The notes under the pieces are model-generated. The model did not search any database and was not told the DNA's origin. It worked only from the letters and a program-made list of their open reading frames with translations. From NCBI GenBank assembly GCA_002030015.1, contig LQBH01000013.1, forward strand, positions 62,001 through 126,000: a stretch of 64,000 nucleotides of DNA. Reading direction: 5' to 3'. The translations under genes and the position numbers were made by a program. Numbering within the stretch: position 1 is the first letter of the stretch; every line of letters begins with the position of its first letter. The stretch is from a delta proteobacterium MLS_D (GTDB taxonomy: Bacteria > Desulfobacterota > Syntrophia > Syntrophales > UBA2210). Shown piece after piece: positions 44,934 through 53,964 of the stretch.

Positions 44934-45452
44934 ATGAGCGAAGAAAAGACCGTCATCGACGAAATAACGTCACAGTCCTACGATGCCTCCGACAAACCAT
45001 TCGATTTCATCGAGGAGGGACAGGAGACCGCCCTGCTCTGTGAGCCCGACGATTCGTTGAGAGCACTGGCGGGCGAGCAGTTGAAGAGTATCGGGTACCT
45101 GGTCAGCGAGGCGCAATCGGCGCAGGAGGCCCTCAAGAAGATGCGCTATCACATTTACGACCTGGTGCTGGTCAATGAAAAGTTCGATTGCACCGAGGGC
45201 GAGCGAAACCAGGTCCTGGCCTATCTCGAGGAACTCAACATGCAGGTTCGAAGAAAAATGTTCGTGGCACTGGCGGGAACGGAATTCCGCACGATGGACA
45301 ACATGACCGCCTTCAACAGAAGCGTCAACATTACGATCAATAGGGAAAACTTCAAAGATCTTGGTTCAATCATCAAGCGCGGCGTTGCCGAAAATAAGGC
45401 GTTTTATCATGTCTTCAGGGAAATCCTCGCGGAAGCCGCCGGGAGGTCCTGA
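44934..45452 (+). CDS. Degenerate receiver-domain protein next to pilU
   Basis: A 172-residue protein (ATG 44934, GGAAGGAG ahead). Residues about 30-150 look like a response-regulator receiver: LLCEPDDSLRALAGEQL is the first strand and acid pocket, then VSEAQSAQEALKKMR. The phospho-acceptor position reads N81 in DLVLVNEKF where an aspartate is expected, and the downstream Thr/Lys pair is not clear (FVALAG, NITINREN). It is therefore a pseudo-receiver that should not be phosphorylated in the usual way. It has no output domain. Its place in the pilT-pilU operon suggests it regulates or docks on the motors. Confidence 0.65.
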   Translation: MSEEKTVIDEITSQSYDASDKPFDFIEEGQETALLCEPDDSLRALAGEQLKSIGYLVSEAQSAQEALKKMRYHIYDLVLVNEKFDCTEGERNQVLAYLEELNMQVRRKMFVALAGTEFRTMDNMTAFNRSVNITINRENFKDLGSIIKRGVAENKAFYHVFREILAEAAGRS

Positions 45453-45474
45453 AGCGTTATTCGCGACAGGCCAC

Positions 45475-45509
45475 AAAAAAAGCGGCCGGACCTTTCGAGG
45501 TTCGGCCGC
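45475..45509 (-). terminator. Terminator of the leftward carbonic-anhydrase gene
   Basis: GCGGCCGGACC (45482-45492) and GGTTCGGCCGC (45499-45509), one G-T pair, loop TTTCGA; on the minus strand seven T residues follow. The plus side has only CGCTGTTTT, so it may also act for the pil operon. Confidence 0.75.
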
Positions 45510-45535
45510 CGCTGTTTTCGGTGGGCGAGGCGGTC

Positions 45536-46156
45536 TTATTCGTTCTTTTCTCTCAACAGATATGCCCGGGCAAGTTCCCGGTTGACGCGGACCACGTTCC
45601 GGTTCATGTTTTTCATCGAATATTCGTCGGTGATCAAGGGCAGCCGGTCGGCGTCTTGCTGGGTTTTTACGAATGAACCGGCAGGCACATATCGCCCGTC
45701 GGAAATCTCGACGCCCATAAGCATGACGCATGGTTCCAGTACACATCCCCGGCCGACGCGGGACTTGAAAACCAGGCTTTTCATGCCCACGAAGGTGTCG
45801 TCGCCGATCACCGCCGGACCGTGCACCTGTACCTGGTGCGCCAGGGACACGGAGCGGCCGATATACACGGCGTATCGCGCGCCGGCAACCTCGAAGGAGT
45901 TTTCCGCGATCAGGCGTCCTTCGCTTTCTGTTTCCAGTGCGTGAATGATTACGCCGTCCTGAACATTCGAATCGTCGCCGATGTAAATTGGTTGACCTTC
46001 GTCGCCCCGTATGGATGCAGTCGGCGAAACCAGGATATTTGCTCCCAGCAGCACATTGCCGATGACGACAGCCGCCGGGTGGACGTAGGTCGACGGTTCG
46101 ATTTCGGGATACGAAACGGCGGAACTGAAATCCGTCTTGACGTTAGGCTCGATCAT
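45536..46156 (-). CDS. Gamma-class carbonic anhydrase, Cam type
   Basis: A 206-residue trimeric left-handed beta-helix enzyme that converts CO2 to bicarbonate. It resembles Methanosarcina Cam rather than the CamH branch. The zinc ligands are H72 (HALET), H107 and H112 (SLAHQVQVHGPA). Catalytic and support residues R50, D52, E53, N64, Q66, D67 and E75 (the proton-shuttle glutamate of Cam) are all present. The acidic loop after E75 is shorter than in Cam. A signal peptide is not seen, so it is cytosolic. Its start overlaps the end of coaE by 14 bases. Confidence 0.88.
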   Translation of the reverse strand: MIEPNVKTDFSSAVSYPEIEPSTYVHPAAVVIGNVLLGANILVSPTASIRGDEGQPIYIGDDSNVQDGVIIHALETESEGRLIAENSFEVAGARYAVYIGRSVSLAHQVQVHGPAVIGDDTFVGMKSLVFKSRVGRGCVLEPCVMLMGVEISDGRYVPAGSFVKTQQDADRLPLITDEYSMKNMNRNVVRVNRELARAYLLREKNE

Positions 46157-46766
46157 TATTTCCCTCCTTCAGTTTCATCAAAGCGTTCCAGACCCGGTTG
46201 AAGTTGCGTTCCAGACGGTCATGGTCGCCGTCATTGTCAATGACGAAATCGACCAGCGGAATTTTTTTGTTTATGTCCATCTGTGCTTCCAGGCGTGCCC
46301 GGGCCTCCGGCCGGCTCAGCCCGTTACGGGTCATGATGCGTCGAATCTGGGTTTCAGGTGAGGCCCACACGAGAACGGTGGCGTCGAACCGTCCCATCCA
46401 CCCGCCTTCAACGAGGAGGGGAACGTCGGAGACGACGGTAGCCAGAGGATCCTCGCGGCGTATCAGATCGAGGCGACGACTCCATTCCGAGAAGACCGCC
46501 GGATGAACGAGGGCGTTCAGCCGTTGCAGCTGTTCCCGGTCATTGAAAACGACGGCGCCGAGTTTCACACGGTCGATCCGGCCCGCTTCATTGAGAACGG
46601 TTTCTCCAAAGGCGGCCGTGATTTCCCTCCATACCGGTGTTCCCGGTTCCTGGACCTCATGGGCGAGTTGATCGAAATCGATAAGCCGGACGCCCTGCCT
46701 CACGAAAAGAAGGGCAACCGTCGATTTACCGGTTCCGATACCGCCCGTTAAGCCTATGCTGAGCAT
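46143..46766 (-). CDS. coaE: Dephospho-CoA kinase
   Basis: A 207-residue enzyme for the last step of coenzyme A synthesis, phosphorylation of the 3'-ribose hydroxyl. Walker A GLTGGIGTGKST, the DFDQLAHEV substrate strand, the DVPLLVEGG motif and the lid RIMTRNGLSRPEA are present. Length is normal. Its 3' end overlaps the carbonic-anhydrase gene, giving a two-gene leftward transcript. It is divergent from the ABC operon. Confidence 0.96.
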   Translation of the reverse strand: MLSIGLTGGIGTGKSTVALLFVRQGVRLIDFDQLAHEVQEPGTPVWREITAAFGETVLNEAGRIDRVKLGAVVFNDREQLQRLNALVHPAVFSEWSRRLDLIRREDPLATVVSDVPLLVEGGWMGRFDATVLVWASPETQIRRIMTRNGLSRPEARARLEAQMDINKKIPLVDFVIDNDGDHDRLERNFNRVWNALMKLKEGNNDRA

Positions 46767-46835
46767 GTGTCGTATCTATCACAGGCGGTTTGCGCCGGCA
46801 ATTGGAAAGTTGCCGCCTTTCTCGGGTTCCATGTC

Positions 46836-46864
46836 TTGACAGTGGTGGAAAAAACTATTATGTA
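46836..46864 (+). promoter_or_regulatory. Promoter of the ABC/GldG operon
   Basis: TTGACA (46836-46841), 17 bases, TATGTA (46859-46864). A start near 46871 supports GTG 46896 as the first codon of the ABC gene. Confidence 0.5.
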
Positions 46865-46895
46865 TGTCGGAATTCACTACGGCAGGGAACCATCG

Positions 46896-47612
46896 GTGAT
46901 CAACATCAGAAAACTAAAAAAACGTTTTGGTCCCATCACCGCCGTTGACGGTGTTTCTTTTTCAGCGGTGAAGGGAGATGTGCTGGGCTTTATCGGTCCC
47001 AACGGCGCGGGTAAAACCACGACTATGCGGATGATAGCCTGCCTCACGCGTCCCGATGAAGGAACGGCGGAAATCAACGGCTTCGATATTCGTAATGATT
47101 CGTTGAACGTCAGACGTTCCATCGGTTATCTGCCGGAAAACACCCCGTTGTACGGTGAGATGACCACACTTTCCTTCCTGAGATTTATCGTTGACATACG
47201 GGGTATTACCGGTGGCGATAAAGAGCGGGAGATCGAGCGCGTCATCGATATATGCTCACTTGAAGAGGTTGTTCACCAGTCCATCGAAACGCTTTCGAAA
47301 GGATATCGAAAGCGGGTGGGGCTGGCCCAGACACTGATAGGCGATCCGGCGGTTCTTATTCTCGACGAGCCGACGGACGGTCTCGATCCGAACCAGAAAC
47401 GCGACGTACGCTCCCTGATTATGAACATGGCGCAGAACAAGTCCATCATTGTGTCCACCCATATTCTCGAAGAGCTCGAAGCGATCTGTAACCGGGCGAT
47501 TGTCATCAACCGTGGACGGATTGCCGCCGACGCAACGCCGGAAGAATTCAGGAAACAGGGAGGCGGCAGAATCGACGAATTTTTCGAAACCGTGACGAGG
47601 GGAAGTGAGTAA
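46896..47612 (+). CDS. ABC transporter ATP-binding protein
   Basis: A 238-residue ATPase for an ABC-2 exporter (ABC-2A/NatA type). GTG 46896 has AGGGA ahead and lies behind a promoter; ATG 46860 falls inside the promoter -10 box. Walker A GPNGAGKTT, Q-loop absent as usual for this group, signature LSKGYRKRVGLAQ, Walker B LILDEPTDGLDP and H-loop THILEELEAI are intact. Its TAA overlaps the next ATG (TAATG). It powers the permease and GldG-like partner encoded next. Confidence 0.9.
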   Translation: MINIRKLKKRFGPITAVDGVSFSAVKGDVLGFIGPNGAGKTTTMRMIACLTRPDEGTAEINGFDIRNDSLNVRRSIGYLPENTPLYGEMTTLSFLRFIVDIRGITGGDKEREIERVIDICSLEEVVHQSIETLSKGYRKRVGLAQTLIGDPAVLILDEPTDGLDPNQKRDVRSLIMNMAQNKSIIVSTHILEELEAICNRAIVINRGRIAADATPEEFRKQGGGRIDEFFETVTRGSE

Positions 47613-48343
47613 TGCGTACGTCACTGGTCATTATGAAACGTGAATTGCAGGGGTATTTTTCGACACCCCTGGCCTATGTGTTTCTTTTCGTTTTTCTGTT
47701 TTTCGCCAATTTTCTCACATTCCGGAGCCCTTTCTTCGAGGCGCGCCAGGCGGACCTGAGGATTTTCTTCGATGTGCTTCCGATTCTTTTCATATTCCTG
47801 GTCCCCGCAATCGGTATGCGGCTCTGGGCCGAGGAGCGTAAGTCCGGGACCATAGAAATGCTTTTCTCGCTGCCTGTCCGGGTTGGAGAGGCGGTGCTGG
47901 GGAAGTTTCTGGCCGCCTGGATTTTTATAGGAGCATCGTTGCTTCTTACCTTTCCCATGATAGTAACGGTGAATTATCTGGGGTCTCCCGACAACGGCGT
48001 TATCGCCGCCGGCTATCTGGGGGCCTTTTTGCTGTCCGGATGTTATCTCGCGGTGAGCCTGTTCTGTTCGTCGATCAGCAGCAGCCAGGTGGTGAGTTTC
48101 ATCCTTTCCGTGATGGTCTGCACCGTCTTTGTTTTCGCCGATTATCCGTCGGTGCTGGTGGTTCTTCAGAAATTTCTGTCTGCGGGAATGATAGAAGCAG
48201 TGGAAAACATGAGCTTTGTCGTTCATTTTGAGTCAATCAGGCGGGGCGTTATTGAATTCACGGACATAACGTTTTACGTGATTTTCATCGCGGGCTGGAT
48301 CTCGGCCGCCTGTGTTGTTCTGCATGGACGGAGGGAAGCGTGA
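47612..48343 (+). CDS. ABC-2 type permease
   Basis: A 243-residue membrane protein with about six hydrophobic segments. It matches the ABC-2 permease group related to GldF and NosY: MKRELQGYFSTPLAYVFLFVF near the start, then ERKSGTIEMLFSLPVRVGEAVLGKF after the second helix. It has no ATPase motif, and works with the preceding ATP-binding protein. Its stop overlaps the next gene's ATG (TGATG). Confidence 0.86.
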   Translation: MRTSLVIMKRELQGYFSTPLAYVFLFVFLFFANFLTFRSPFFEARQADLRIFFDVLPILFIFLVPAIGMRLWAEERKSGTIEMLFSLPVRVGEAVLGKFLAAWIFIGASLLLTFPMIVTVNYLGSPDNGVIAAGYLGAFLLSGCYLAVSLFCSSISSSQVVSFILSVMVCTVFVFADYPSVLVVLQKFLSAGMIEAVENMSFVVHFESIRRGVIEFTDITFYVIFIAGWISAACVVLHGRREA

Positions 48344-50235
48344 TGAACGACAAGAAACGAACGGCGGCGGCCCTTTTGTGCATCGCCGTCATCACATTTT
48401 GCGGCATAACGATCTGCGACCATGCGGGCCGGTTTCTTCGCGTTGATCTGACGGAAAATAAACTCTACACGCTGTCCGACGGCACCAGGTCCGTCGTCGA
48501 AGAACTGCGCCGTCCCCTTGAAATGAAATTATATTATGCCAGGACGGCGGCGATGAAAGGACCCGAGACGATCCGTGCTTACAACAATTATTTTTTTTAT
48601 ATACGGGATCTGCTGCGGGAATATGAATCGTTGTCGAAGGGAAGGCTGAAATTGTCGGTCATCGACCCGAGGCCTGATTCGGATGATGAACTGGACGCCG
48701 TCAGATACGGGCTGAAGCGCTTCAGCGCCGGCGATGAATCTTTTTTCTTCGGACTTGCCGTTGTATCAGAGTACGGTCGAGAAGCGACGGTTCCCTTTTT
48801 TGCCCCCAACCGGCAGCCGCTGGTGGACTACGAAATTTCATCTGCCATTTACAGCGCCGCCACCGCGACGAAGAAACGAATCGGCATTCTGTCGTCACTC
48901 CCGGTTTTCGGCGGGGGTATGTCGCCCTACATGGCTGAAATGATGCGGATGCAGGGCCGGGATGTTCCCGAAGAATGGAACATGATGGGGCAGTTGAAGC
49001 ATTTTTACGAGGTGGTGCAGGTCGACGACAGTAACGACATTGAGAAGATCGACCTGCTCATGATTGTACATCCGAAGGGACTTTCCGATCATATGCTGGC
49101 GGCCGTTGACGATCACGTTATGAAGGGCGGCAGGCTTGTTGTGTTCGTGGATCCTTACTGTGTCGTCGATCCCGAGAAAGATCACGCGAAAAGAACGTCC
49201 GATTTGAACAGTCTGCTTGAAAAATGGGGATGCCGCCTGCGGCCCGATGCCTTTGCCGCAGACCGATCGCTCGGCCTGGAGGTACAGCTGGGACCGAACG
49301 AACCGTCCGAGCGGCTCGCCACCTTTATGGACCTGCGAGGGGAATCTCTTAACCGTGACGATGTCGTCACAGCGCGCCTTGAAGCGGTGCGCGTTCTTTT
49401 CGGAGGCGTTCTCGAGTCGACCGATGTGCCGGGTGTTCATTTTGAACCGATTGTTGCAACATCCCCGTCGGGGAACGTGGTGAAGGCGTCGCCGAAGGAC
49501 GTTGTTGTTTTTTCTAATCCCGACATGCTGAAGCGGGTTCTCGAAGACGGAGAAGAATCTGTCGTGCTGGGGTGCAAGTTGACGGGAAGATTTAACAGTG
49601 CGTTTTCCAGAGCGATGCCGGGGAGCGACGCGACTGCGTCAGCGGAAGAACGGGTACATTCGAACGAGACGTCGCCGGAAACGACGATAGTCGTTTTTGC
49701 GGACGTGGATATGTTGAATGATTTCGTTGCGTTTCAGGATACATTCTTCGGTGTTGCGCCCCTGGGTGACAACATGAACCTGCTTCTGAACGTCATGGAA
49801 AACCTCGGTGGGGCGCAGGCACTGTCCACAGCGCGGGCCAAGGGGAAATTCAGCCGTCCCTTCGAGGTGTTCGACCGGATTGAGGAAGAGGCGGAAGCGG
49901 CGACGGCAAAAAAGGTGGCGGCCGTCGAGGCCGAAATAGCCAGGTATCAGGAAGAATTACAGTCACTCGGCAGGCAGCCGGGTGGAGACAGTGGCGTCGT
50001 CATGCAGGGAGACGTGATACAGAAGAGGCGTCATCTGGAGGAACGGCTTCTCATGGCGCAGCGTGAGTTGCGTGAATTGAACCGTGACAAGCGATTGCGT
50101 ATCGAGTCTCTCGCAGGCACTGTAAAATTTTACAACACGCTGGCGGCGCCATCTGTTATTCTCCTTGTCGCCCTGATTGTCTTCCTGGTCAGACGGTACA
50201 AAAAAAACAAATATCTGGGAGTGCGCCATGAGTGA
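48343..50235 (+). CDS. GldG-family ABC auxiliary protein
   Basis: A 630-residue protein that in Bacteroidota is GldG of the gliding-motility ABC transporter, widespread elsewhere with an unknown substrate. One N-terminal helix (about 8-26) is followed by a large soluble domain with LTENKLYTLSDGTRSVV, then FAPNRQPLVDYEISSAIY and LLMIVHPKGLS. A coiled coil (about 515-580) and a last helix (about 600-620) close it. It forms one unit with the ABC ATPase and permease. Its last bases overlap the next gene by eight. Confidence 0.85.
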   Translation: MNDKKRTAAALLCIAVITFCGITICDHAGRFLRVDLTENKLYTLSDGTRSVVEELRRPLEMKLYYARTAAMKGPETIRAYNNYFFYIRDLLREYESLSKGRLKLSVIDPRPDSDDELDAVRYGLKRFSAGDESFFFGLAVVSEYGREATVPFFAPNRQPLVDYEISSAIYSAATATKKRIGILSSLPVFGGGMSPYMAEMMRMQGRDVPEEWNMMGQLKHFYEVVQVDDSNDIEKIDLLMIVHPKGLSDHMLAAVDDHVMKGGRLVVFVDPYCVVDPEKDHAKRTSDLNSLLEKWGCRLRPDAFAADRSLGLEVQLGPNEPSERLATFMDLRGESLNRDDVVTARLEAVRVLFGGVLESTDVPGVHFEPIVATSPSGNVVKASPKDVVVFSNPDMLKRVLEDGEESVVLGCKLTGRFNSAFSRAMPGSDATASAEERVHSNETSPETTIVVFADVDMLNDFVAFQDTFFGVAPLGDNMNLLLNVMENLGGAQALSTARAKGKFSRPFEVFDRIEEEAEAATAKKVAAVEAEIARYQEELQSLGRQPGGDSGVVMQGDVIQKRRHLEERLLMAQRELRELNRDKRLRIESLAGTVKFYNTLAAPSVILLVALIVFLVRRYKKNKYLGVRHE

Positions 50236-51268
50236 TAAACAACTTGCAGCGCTGGGCGTTGCTGCGCTGATCATGGTATTACTCACGGTTATAATAACCC
50301 GCGAGGCTCCGGTTACCACGGACGATGCCTTTAAACGTGGAAGCTACCTTGTTCAGGGTCTCGATCCGCAGCGGGTTGACGGTATTTACCTGGAACGCGC
50401 GGGTGAATCCCTTCGCCTGGCCCGGTCCGGAGAACGGTTTGTGATTCGCGACAAGAACGACTATCCTGCGGTGACCAAGCGGGTGAACGATCTTTTTATG
50501 ACCGTTGTCGGCATCAGATGCGATGAGTTAGTGACGGCCGACAGCGATAACCACGCGACGCTGGGCGTGGACGGCGGAGAGAGAAGCACGATCATCAGGT
50601 TTCTCGATGAAGATGGAAAGCCGAAGCTGGGCGTCATAATCGGGACCGCGAAGGAAGAAAATCGAAGCATTCGATCGTATGTACGCCTTGAGGGCGACGA
50701 CCGCGTTTATCTTTCTGAGAGAACGATCCCTTTCGTCAATGTCGATTTCGGTGGATACGTGAGAGAACGTTTCTTCGAGGAAGCCGAGAATCTCTTTACG
50801 GAACTCCGGATCGTAAACCAGCGGGGACGCGTCGCGATACAGAAAAAAGACGGAGATTTCATCGTTGAAGGAGTATCAGACGTTGACGGGAAGGCTGCGG
50901 GCGATCTTCTGAACCGGGTTGTCACTATGCGCCTTACCGATATCGCGGGGAAGGGCGACATCGACGACATCACCTTTGAAACGGAGCTGACGCTGGTTCG
51001 GCGGGACAAAATTATTCATCGGATAAAACTGGGATCGCGAGACGGCGCCTGTTTCGCAAAACTGGAGGCGATCGCTGATTTTCCCGGAGGGGAGATCGTT
51101 ATTTCACCGGACGAGTCCGACGAATCGCTGCGAGAAAAAGAAGCATTGATCATTGCCGCGGAAGCGGTGGATACATTCAACGAGCAACACCAGGGGTGGA
51201 TCTACGAAGTGGACGGCGCCTGCGGTGATTTTATTTCGAAAACACCGGCTGAACTGTTGCTGGAGTAA
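50228..51268 (+). CDS. DUF4340 protein
   Basis: A 346-residue protein with an N-terminal helix (about 5-20) and an extracytoplasmic DUF4340 domain. It often lies next to GldG-type genes, as here. ATG 50228 (overlapping the GldG stop) is chosen over a GTG 51 bases upstream because the membrane helix begins at once. Patterns seen: QGLDPQRVDGIYLER, SYVRLEGDDRVYLSERTIPF. The role may be handling material moved by the exporter; no direct evidence. Confidence 0.78.
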   Translation: MSDKQLAALGVAALIMVLLTVIITREAPVTTDDAFKRGSYLVQGLDPQRVDGIYLERAGESLRLARSGERFVIRDKNDYPAVTKRVNDLFMTVVGIRCDELVTADSDNHATLGVDGGERSTIIRFLDEDGKPKLGVIIGTAKEENRSIRSYVRLEGDDRVYLSERTIPFVNVDFGGYVRERFFEEAENLFTELRIVNQRGRVAIQKKDGDFIVEGVSDVDGKAAGDLLNRVVTMRLTDIAGKGDIDDITFETELTLVRRDKIIHRIKLGSRDGACFAKLEAIADFPGGEIVISPDESDESLREKEALIIAAEAVDTFNEQHQGWIYEVDGACGDFISKTPAELLLE

Positions 51269-51307
51269 TCCGGTGTCCGCCGGCATGAATCGACACGCGG
51301 AACTATC

Positions 51308-51649
51308 ATGAACGACGGGAAAGAACTGGAAGAAGCGGGAAAATTCGAACTTGACCGATACCTGGGTCCACCGAAACGTCCTGAAGGTCATGTTTCATTC
51401 ACAGGCGCCCTGGAAAAGCATCCCCACAACCCCGAGAAAATAGTTCTCATAGTCGATCCGTTCAGCAGTCATCTTCTCTGTTACGAATTCAACAGGGCCG
51501 ATATCGGCGGCCTCGAGGAATTGCCGAGCATCGCCACAAGCGACGGCGAGGCGGTTCACATGTACAGAATCTGGGTACGCAAGGGTTCGATCGGCGTACA
51601 ATCCATTCCCTTCATCGTGGACGATATCGCCGGAAAGTGGAACCGTTAG
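51308..51649 (+). CDS. Hypothetical protein
   Basis: A 113-residue soluble acidic protein, not recognised. It contains PEKIVLIVDPFSSHLLCYEF and RIWVRKGSIGVQSIPFIVDDI, alternating strands without an obvious catalytic set. It lies 39 bases after the DUF4340 gene and 45 before the CoA-transferase gene on the same strand, so it may be part of either unit. Confidence 0.55.
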   Translation: MNDGKELEEAGKFELDRYLGPPKRPEGHVSFTGALEKHPHNPEKIVLIVDPFSSHLLCYEFNRADIGGLEELPSIATSDGEAVHMYRIWVRKGSIGVQSIPFIVDDIAGKWNR

Positions 51650-51694
51650 CGTTCCGCCCGCCGTTCCGGCGACGACAGGAAGGATAACCCTGCC

Positions 51695-52888
51695 ATGGAT
51701 TCCATACTTTCCGGTATTCGTGTGCTTGATCTTTCGCGCCACATATCCGGGCCCCACGGCGCGTCTCTTCTGGCCGATCTCGGCGCCGAAGTAATACGCG
51801 TCGAACGGCCGGGAGGCGAGGAGGACCGGTACATGGGACTTCAGGGACCATCCGGTGACGGGTTCATGTTTCTCAACCAGGCCCGTAACAAGAAGGCCGT
51901 TACGTTGAATCTCGTGGCGGGAGGAGAGGCCCTTTCACTGTTCCTGGAACTGGTGAAACGATCGGACGTCCTGATCCATAATTTCAGCACCGGCGCGGTC
52001 GAGCAGATGGGAATTTCCTATGAGCGGCTCAGGTCGGTTAATAAGGCTCTTGTTTACGCGGAAATTACCGGTTTCGGAAGCAGCGGTCCCTACGCGAGAC
52101 GGCTCGGATTCGACCAGATAGCCCAGGCGATGTCCGGCGCCATGCACCTCACGGGGTTTCCGGACACGCCGCCTCAACGATCGGAAGTACGTTACGTGGA
52201 TTTTGCCGCCGGAGCTTATGCCGCGCTGGGTGTCGTGACGGCTCTTTACCACCGGCTCCTGACCGGCGAGGGGCAGAAAGTCGAAACAAATCTTCTTCAG
52301 ACGGGAGTGGTTTTGAACGCCATGGCCATAAGCGAATACGAGACTGCCAGAAAGAAGCGATCACGCATCGGCAACCGATCCTGGTACACGGGGCCGTCGG
52401 ACCTGTACCGGTCGCGGGACGGACGGTGGGTGTATGTCTCGCTGGTTACGAAGGGCCTGTTCCGACGTTTCTGCACGCTGATAGGACGTGAGGACCTGGC
52501 GGCGCGACCCGATCTCGAAACCGATTACCAGCGGTTTCAGAAGAAGGACGAGATCGATGTTCTCGTAAAAAACTGGGTCGCAGAACGCGACGCGCGCGCG
52601 TGCGAGGAGGAACTTTATAATGCCCGTCTGCCCTGCGGTATCGTGAATGATGTTGATGAGGTAGCGTCGGATCCACAGGTAGCCTGCTCAAACGCACTCG
52701 TTGATGTGAAACTATCCGGAGGAGAAAAACTGAAACTGGCCGGTATTCCCGTCGGACTGTCGCACAATCCGGGTGCGGTTACCAGGCCGCCGCCCGCAAC
52801 GGGCGAACACAACCGGGAAATTTACCGAGGATTACTCGGCATCAACGACGAAGATCTGAACAGGCTCATCGAGGAAGGAATTGTCTGA
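51695..52888 (+). CDS. Class III CoA-transferase (CaiB/BaiF family)
   Basis: A 397-residue cytosolic enzyme that moves CoA between carboxylic acids. The family start is GIRVLDLSRHISGPHGASLLADLGAEVIRVE. A catalytic aspartate is present in VRYVDFAAG (about 169), the position of the covalent aspartyl-CoA in formyl-CoA transferase. GFGSSGPYARRLGFDQIAQAM is the usual binding segment. The substrate is unknown; carnitine, succinyl and aryl derivatives are all known for the family. It lies downstream of the ABC/GldG operon. Confidence 0.9.
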   Translation: MDSILSGIRVLDLSRHISGPHGASLLADLGAEVIRVERPGGEEDRYMGLQGPSGDGFMFLNQARNKKAVTLNLVAGGEALSLFLELVKRSDVLIHNFSTGAVEQMGISYERLRSVNKALVYAEITGFGSSGPYARRLGFDQIAQAMSGAMHLTGFPDTPPQRSEVRYVDFAAGAYAALGVVTALYHRLLTGEGQKVETNLLQTGVVLNAMAISEYETARKKRSRIGNRSWYTGPSDLYRSRDGRWVYVSLVTKGLFRRFCTLIGREDLAARPDLETDYQRFQKKDEIDVLVKNWVAERDARACEEELYNARLPCGIVNDVDEVASDPQVACSNALVDVKLSGGEKLKLAGIPVGLSHNPGAVTRPPPATGEHNREIYRGLLGINDEDLNRLIEEGIV

Positions 52889-52942
52889 TCGGCGGCGGTC
52901 GATTCCGCGATATTCAGAGGGATTGTCCCGGACGGGTGAACA

Positions 52943-52971
52943 TTGACAGCGGACCGGGTCTTATCTATGCT
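52943..52971 (+). promoter_or_regulatory. Sigma-70 promoter of the HAD gene
   Basis: TTGACA (52943-52948), 17 bases, TATGCT (52966-52971), 39 bases ahead of the ATG at 53010. Confidence 0.65.
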
Positions 52972-53009
52972 GGGCAACAGTCAGATGTCATATTCCTGAA
53001 GGTGAAACC

Positions 53010-53855
53010 ATGGTCTACGAAGAGCTGATCCGACGCTATTCCACGCCCATGAAACCCGTCGCAGCCTCCCTTCCACCGAAGGGTTCACCGGTCAAGCCGG
53101 TGAGGGCGGTACTCTTCGATGTTTATGGAACATTGCTCATCAGCAGAGCGGGCGATATCGGCGGGGCTCAATCGGAAGCCGCCTCGAGAATCGATGAAAT
53201 CGCTGAACTGTGCCGGGGATACGGTTTGACGATAGAGGCCGGTCTGCTGCTTGAACGCTTCTTCAGGAACATTGAAGCCGAAAAAAAACGTCTGTCAGAT
53301 CAAGGCGTGGAATTTCCCGAGGTGCTGATCGAGGAGATATGGATGCGGGTCCTGGATATAAAAGACCGGGATCTGGCCAGGCTTTTCGCCCTTGAATTCG
53401 AATTGACCGTAAATCCCGTCTATCCCATGCCCGGTCTCGCAAAGCTTCTCGACGGACTGCGGAACAGGGGACTGGAAATGGGAATCATTTCGAATGCCCA
53501 GTTCTACACGCCTTTTCTTTTTTCGGCCCATCTCGGCCGCGACCTTGAAGGACTGGGGTTCAGGAAGGATTTACTTTTCTTCTCGTATAATCTTGGTTTC
53601 GGAAAACCGGGCGGTGCCGCTTTTGAAACCGCCGCTTTAAATCTCGAGAAAACCGGTGTCCGACGGGAAGAAACACTTTTCCTTGGGAACGACATGTTGA
53701 AAGACATACTGCCGGCTCGAGCCGCGGGGTTTCAGACTGTTCTTTTCGCCGGCGACAGCCGATCGTTAAATCTTCGAGAAGACGATGACCGATGCGGGGC
53801 GGTCAAGCCGGACATGATCATAACGGACCTCGCGCAATTGCTCGATTGTCTTTAA
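53010..53855 (+). CDS. HAD-family hydrolase
   Basis: A 281-residue HAD-IA hydrolase. Motif I is LFDVYGTL (about 35-42). Motif II is GIISNAQ, motif III the lysine of GFGKPGG and motif IV FLGNDMLKDILPARAAG. Residues 1-30 are an extra N-terminal segment before motif I. A cap domain lies between motifs I and II. The substrate is unknown; sugar phosphates and haloacids are possible in the family. It has its own promoter. Confidence 0.82.
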   Translation: MVYEELIRRYSTPMKPVAASLPPKGSPVKPVRAVLFDVYGTLLISRAGDIGGAQSEAASRIDEIAELCRGYGLTIEAGLLLERFFRNIEAEKKRLSDQGVEFPEVLIEEIWMRVLDIKDRDLARLFALEFELTVNPVYPMPGLAKLLDGLRNRGLEMGIISNAQFYTPFLFSAHLGRDLEGLGFRKDLLFFSYNLGFGKPGGAAFETAALNLEKTGVRREETLFLGNDMLKDILPARAAGFQTVLFAGDSRSLNLREDDDRCGAVKPDMIITDLAQLLDCL

Positions 53856-53964
53856 AAGTGGAAAAGATGGAAAGGCCGTCTTATTCTGCAGGCATGAAAG
53901 CGAACGATTCACCGGAAGAAATGAGGAGAGACGCTGCCGAGGTCTCGCAAAAAGGGGATGGTAA

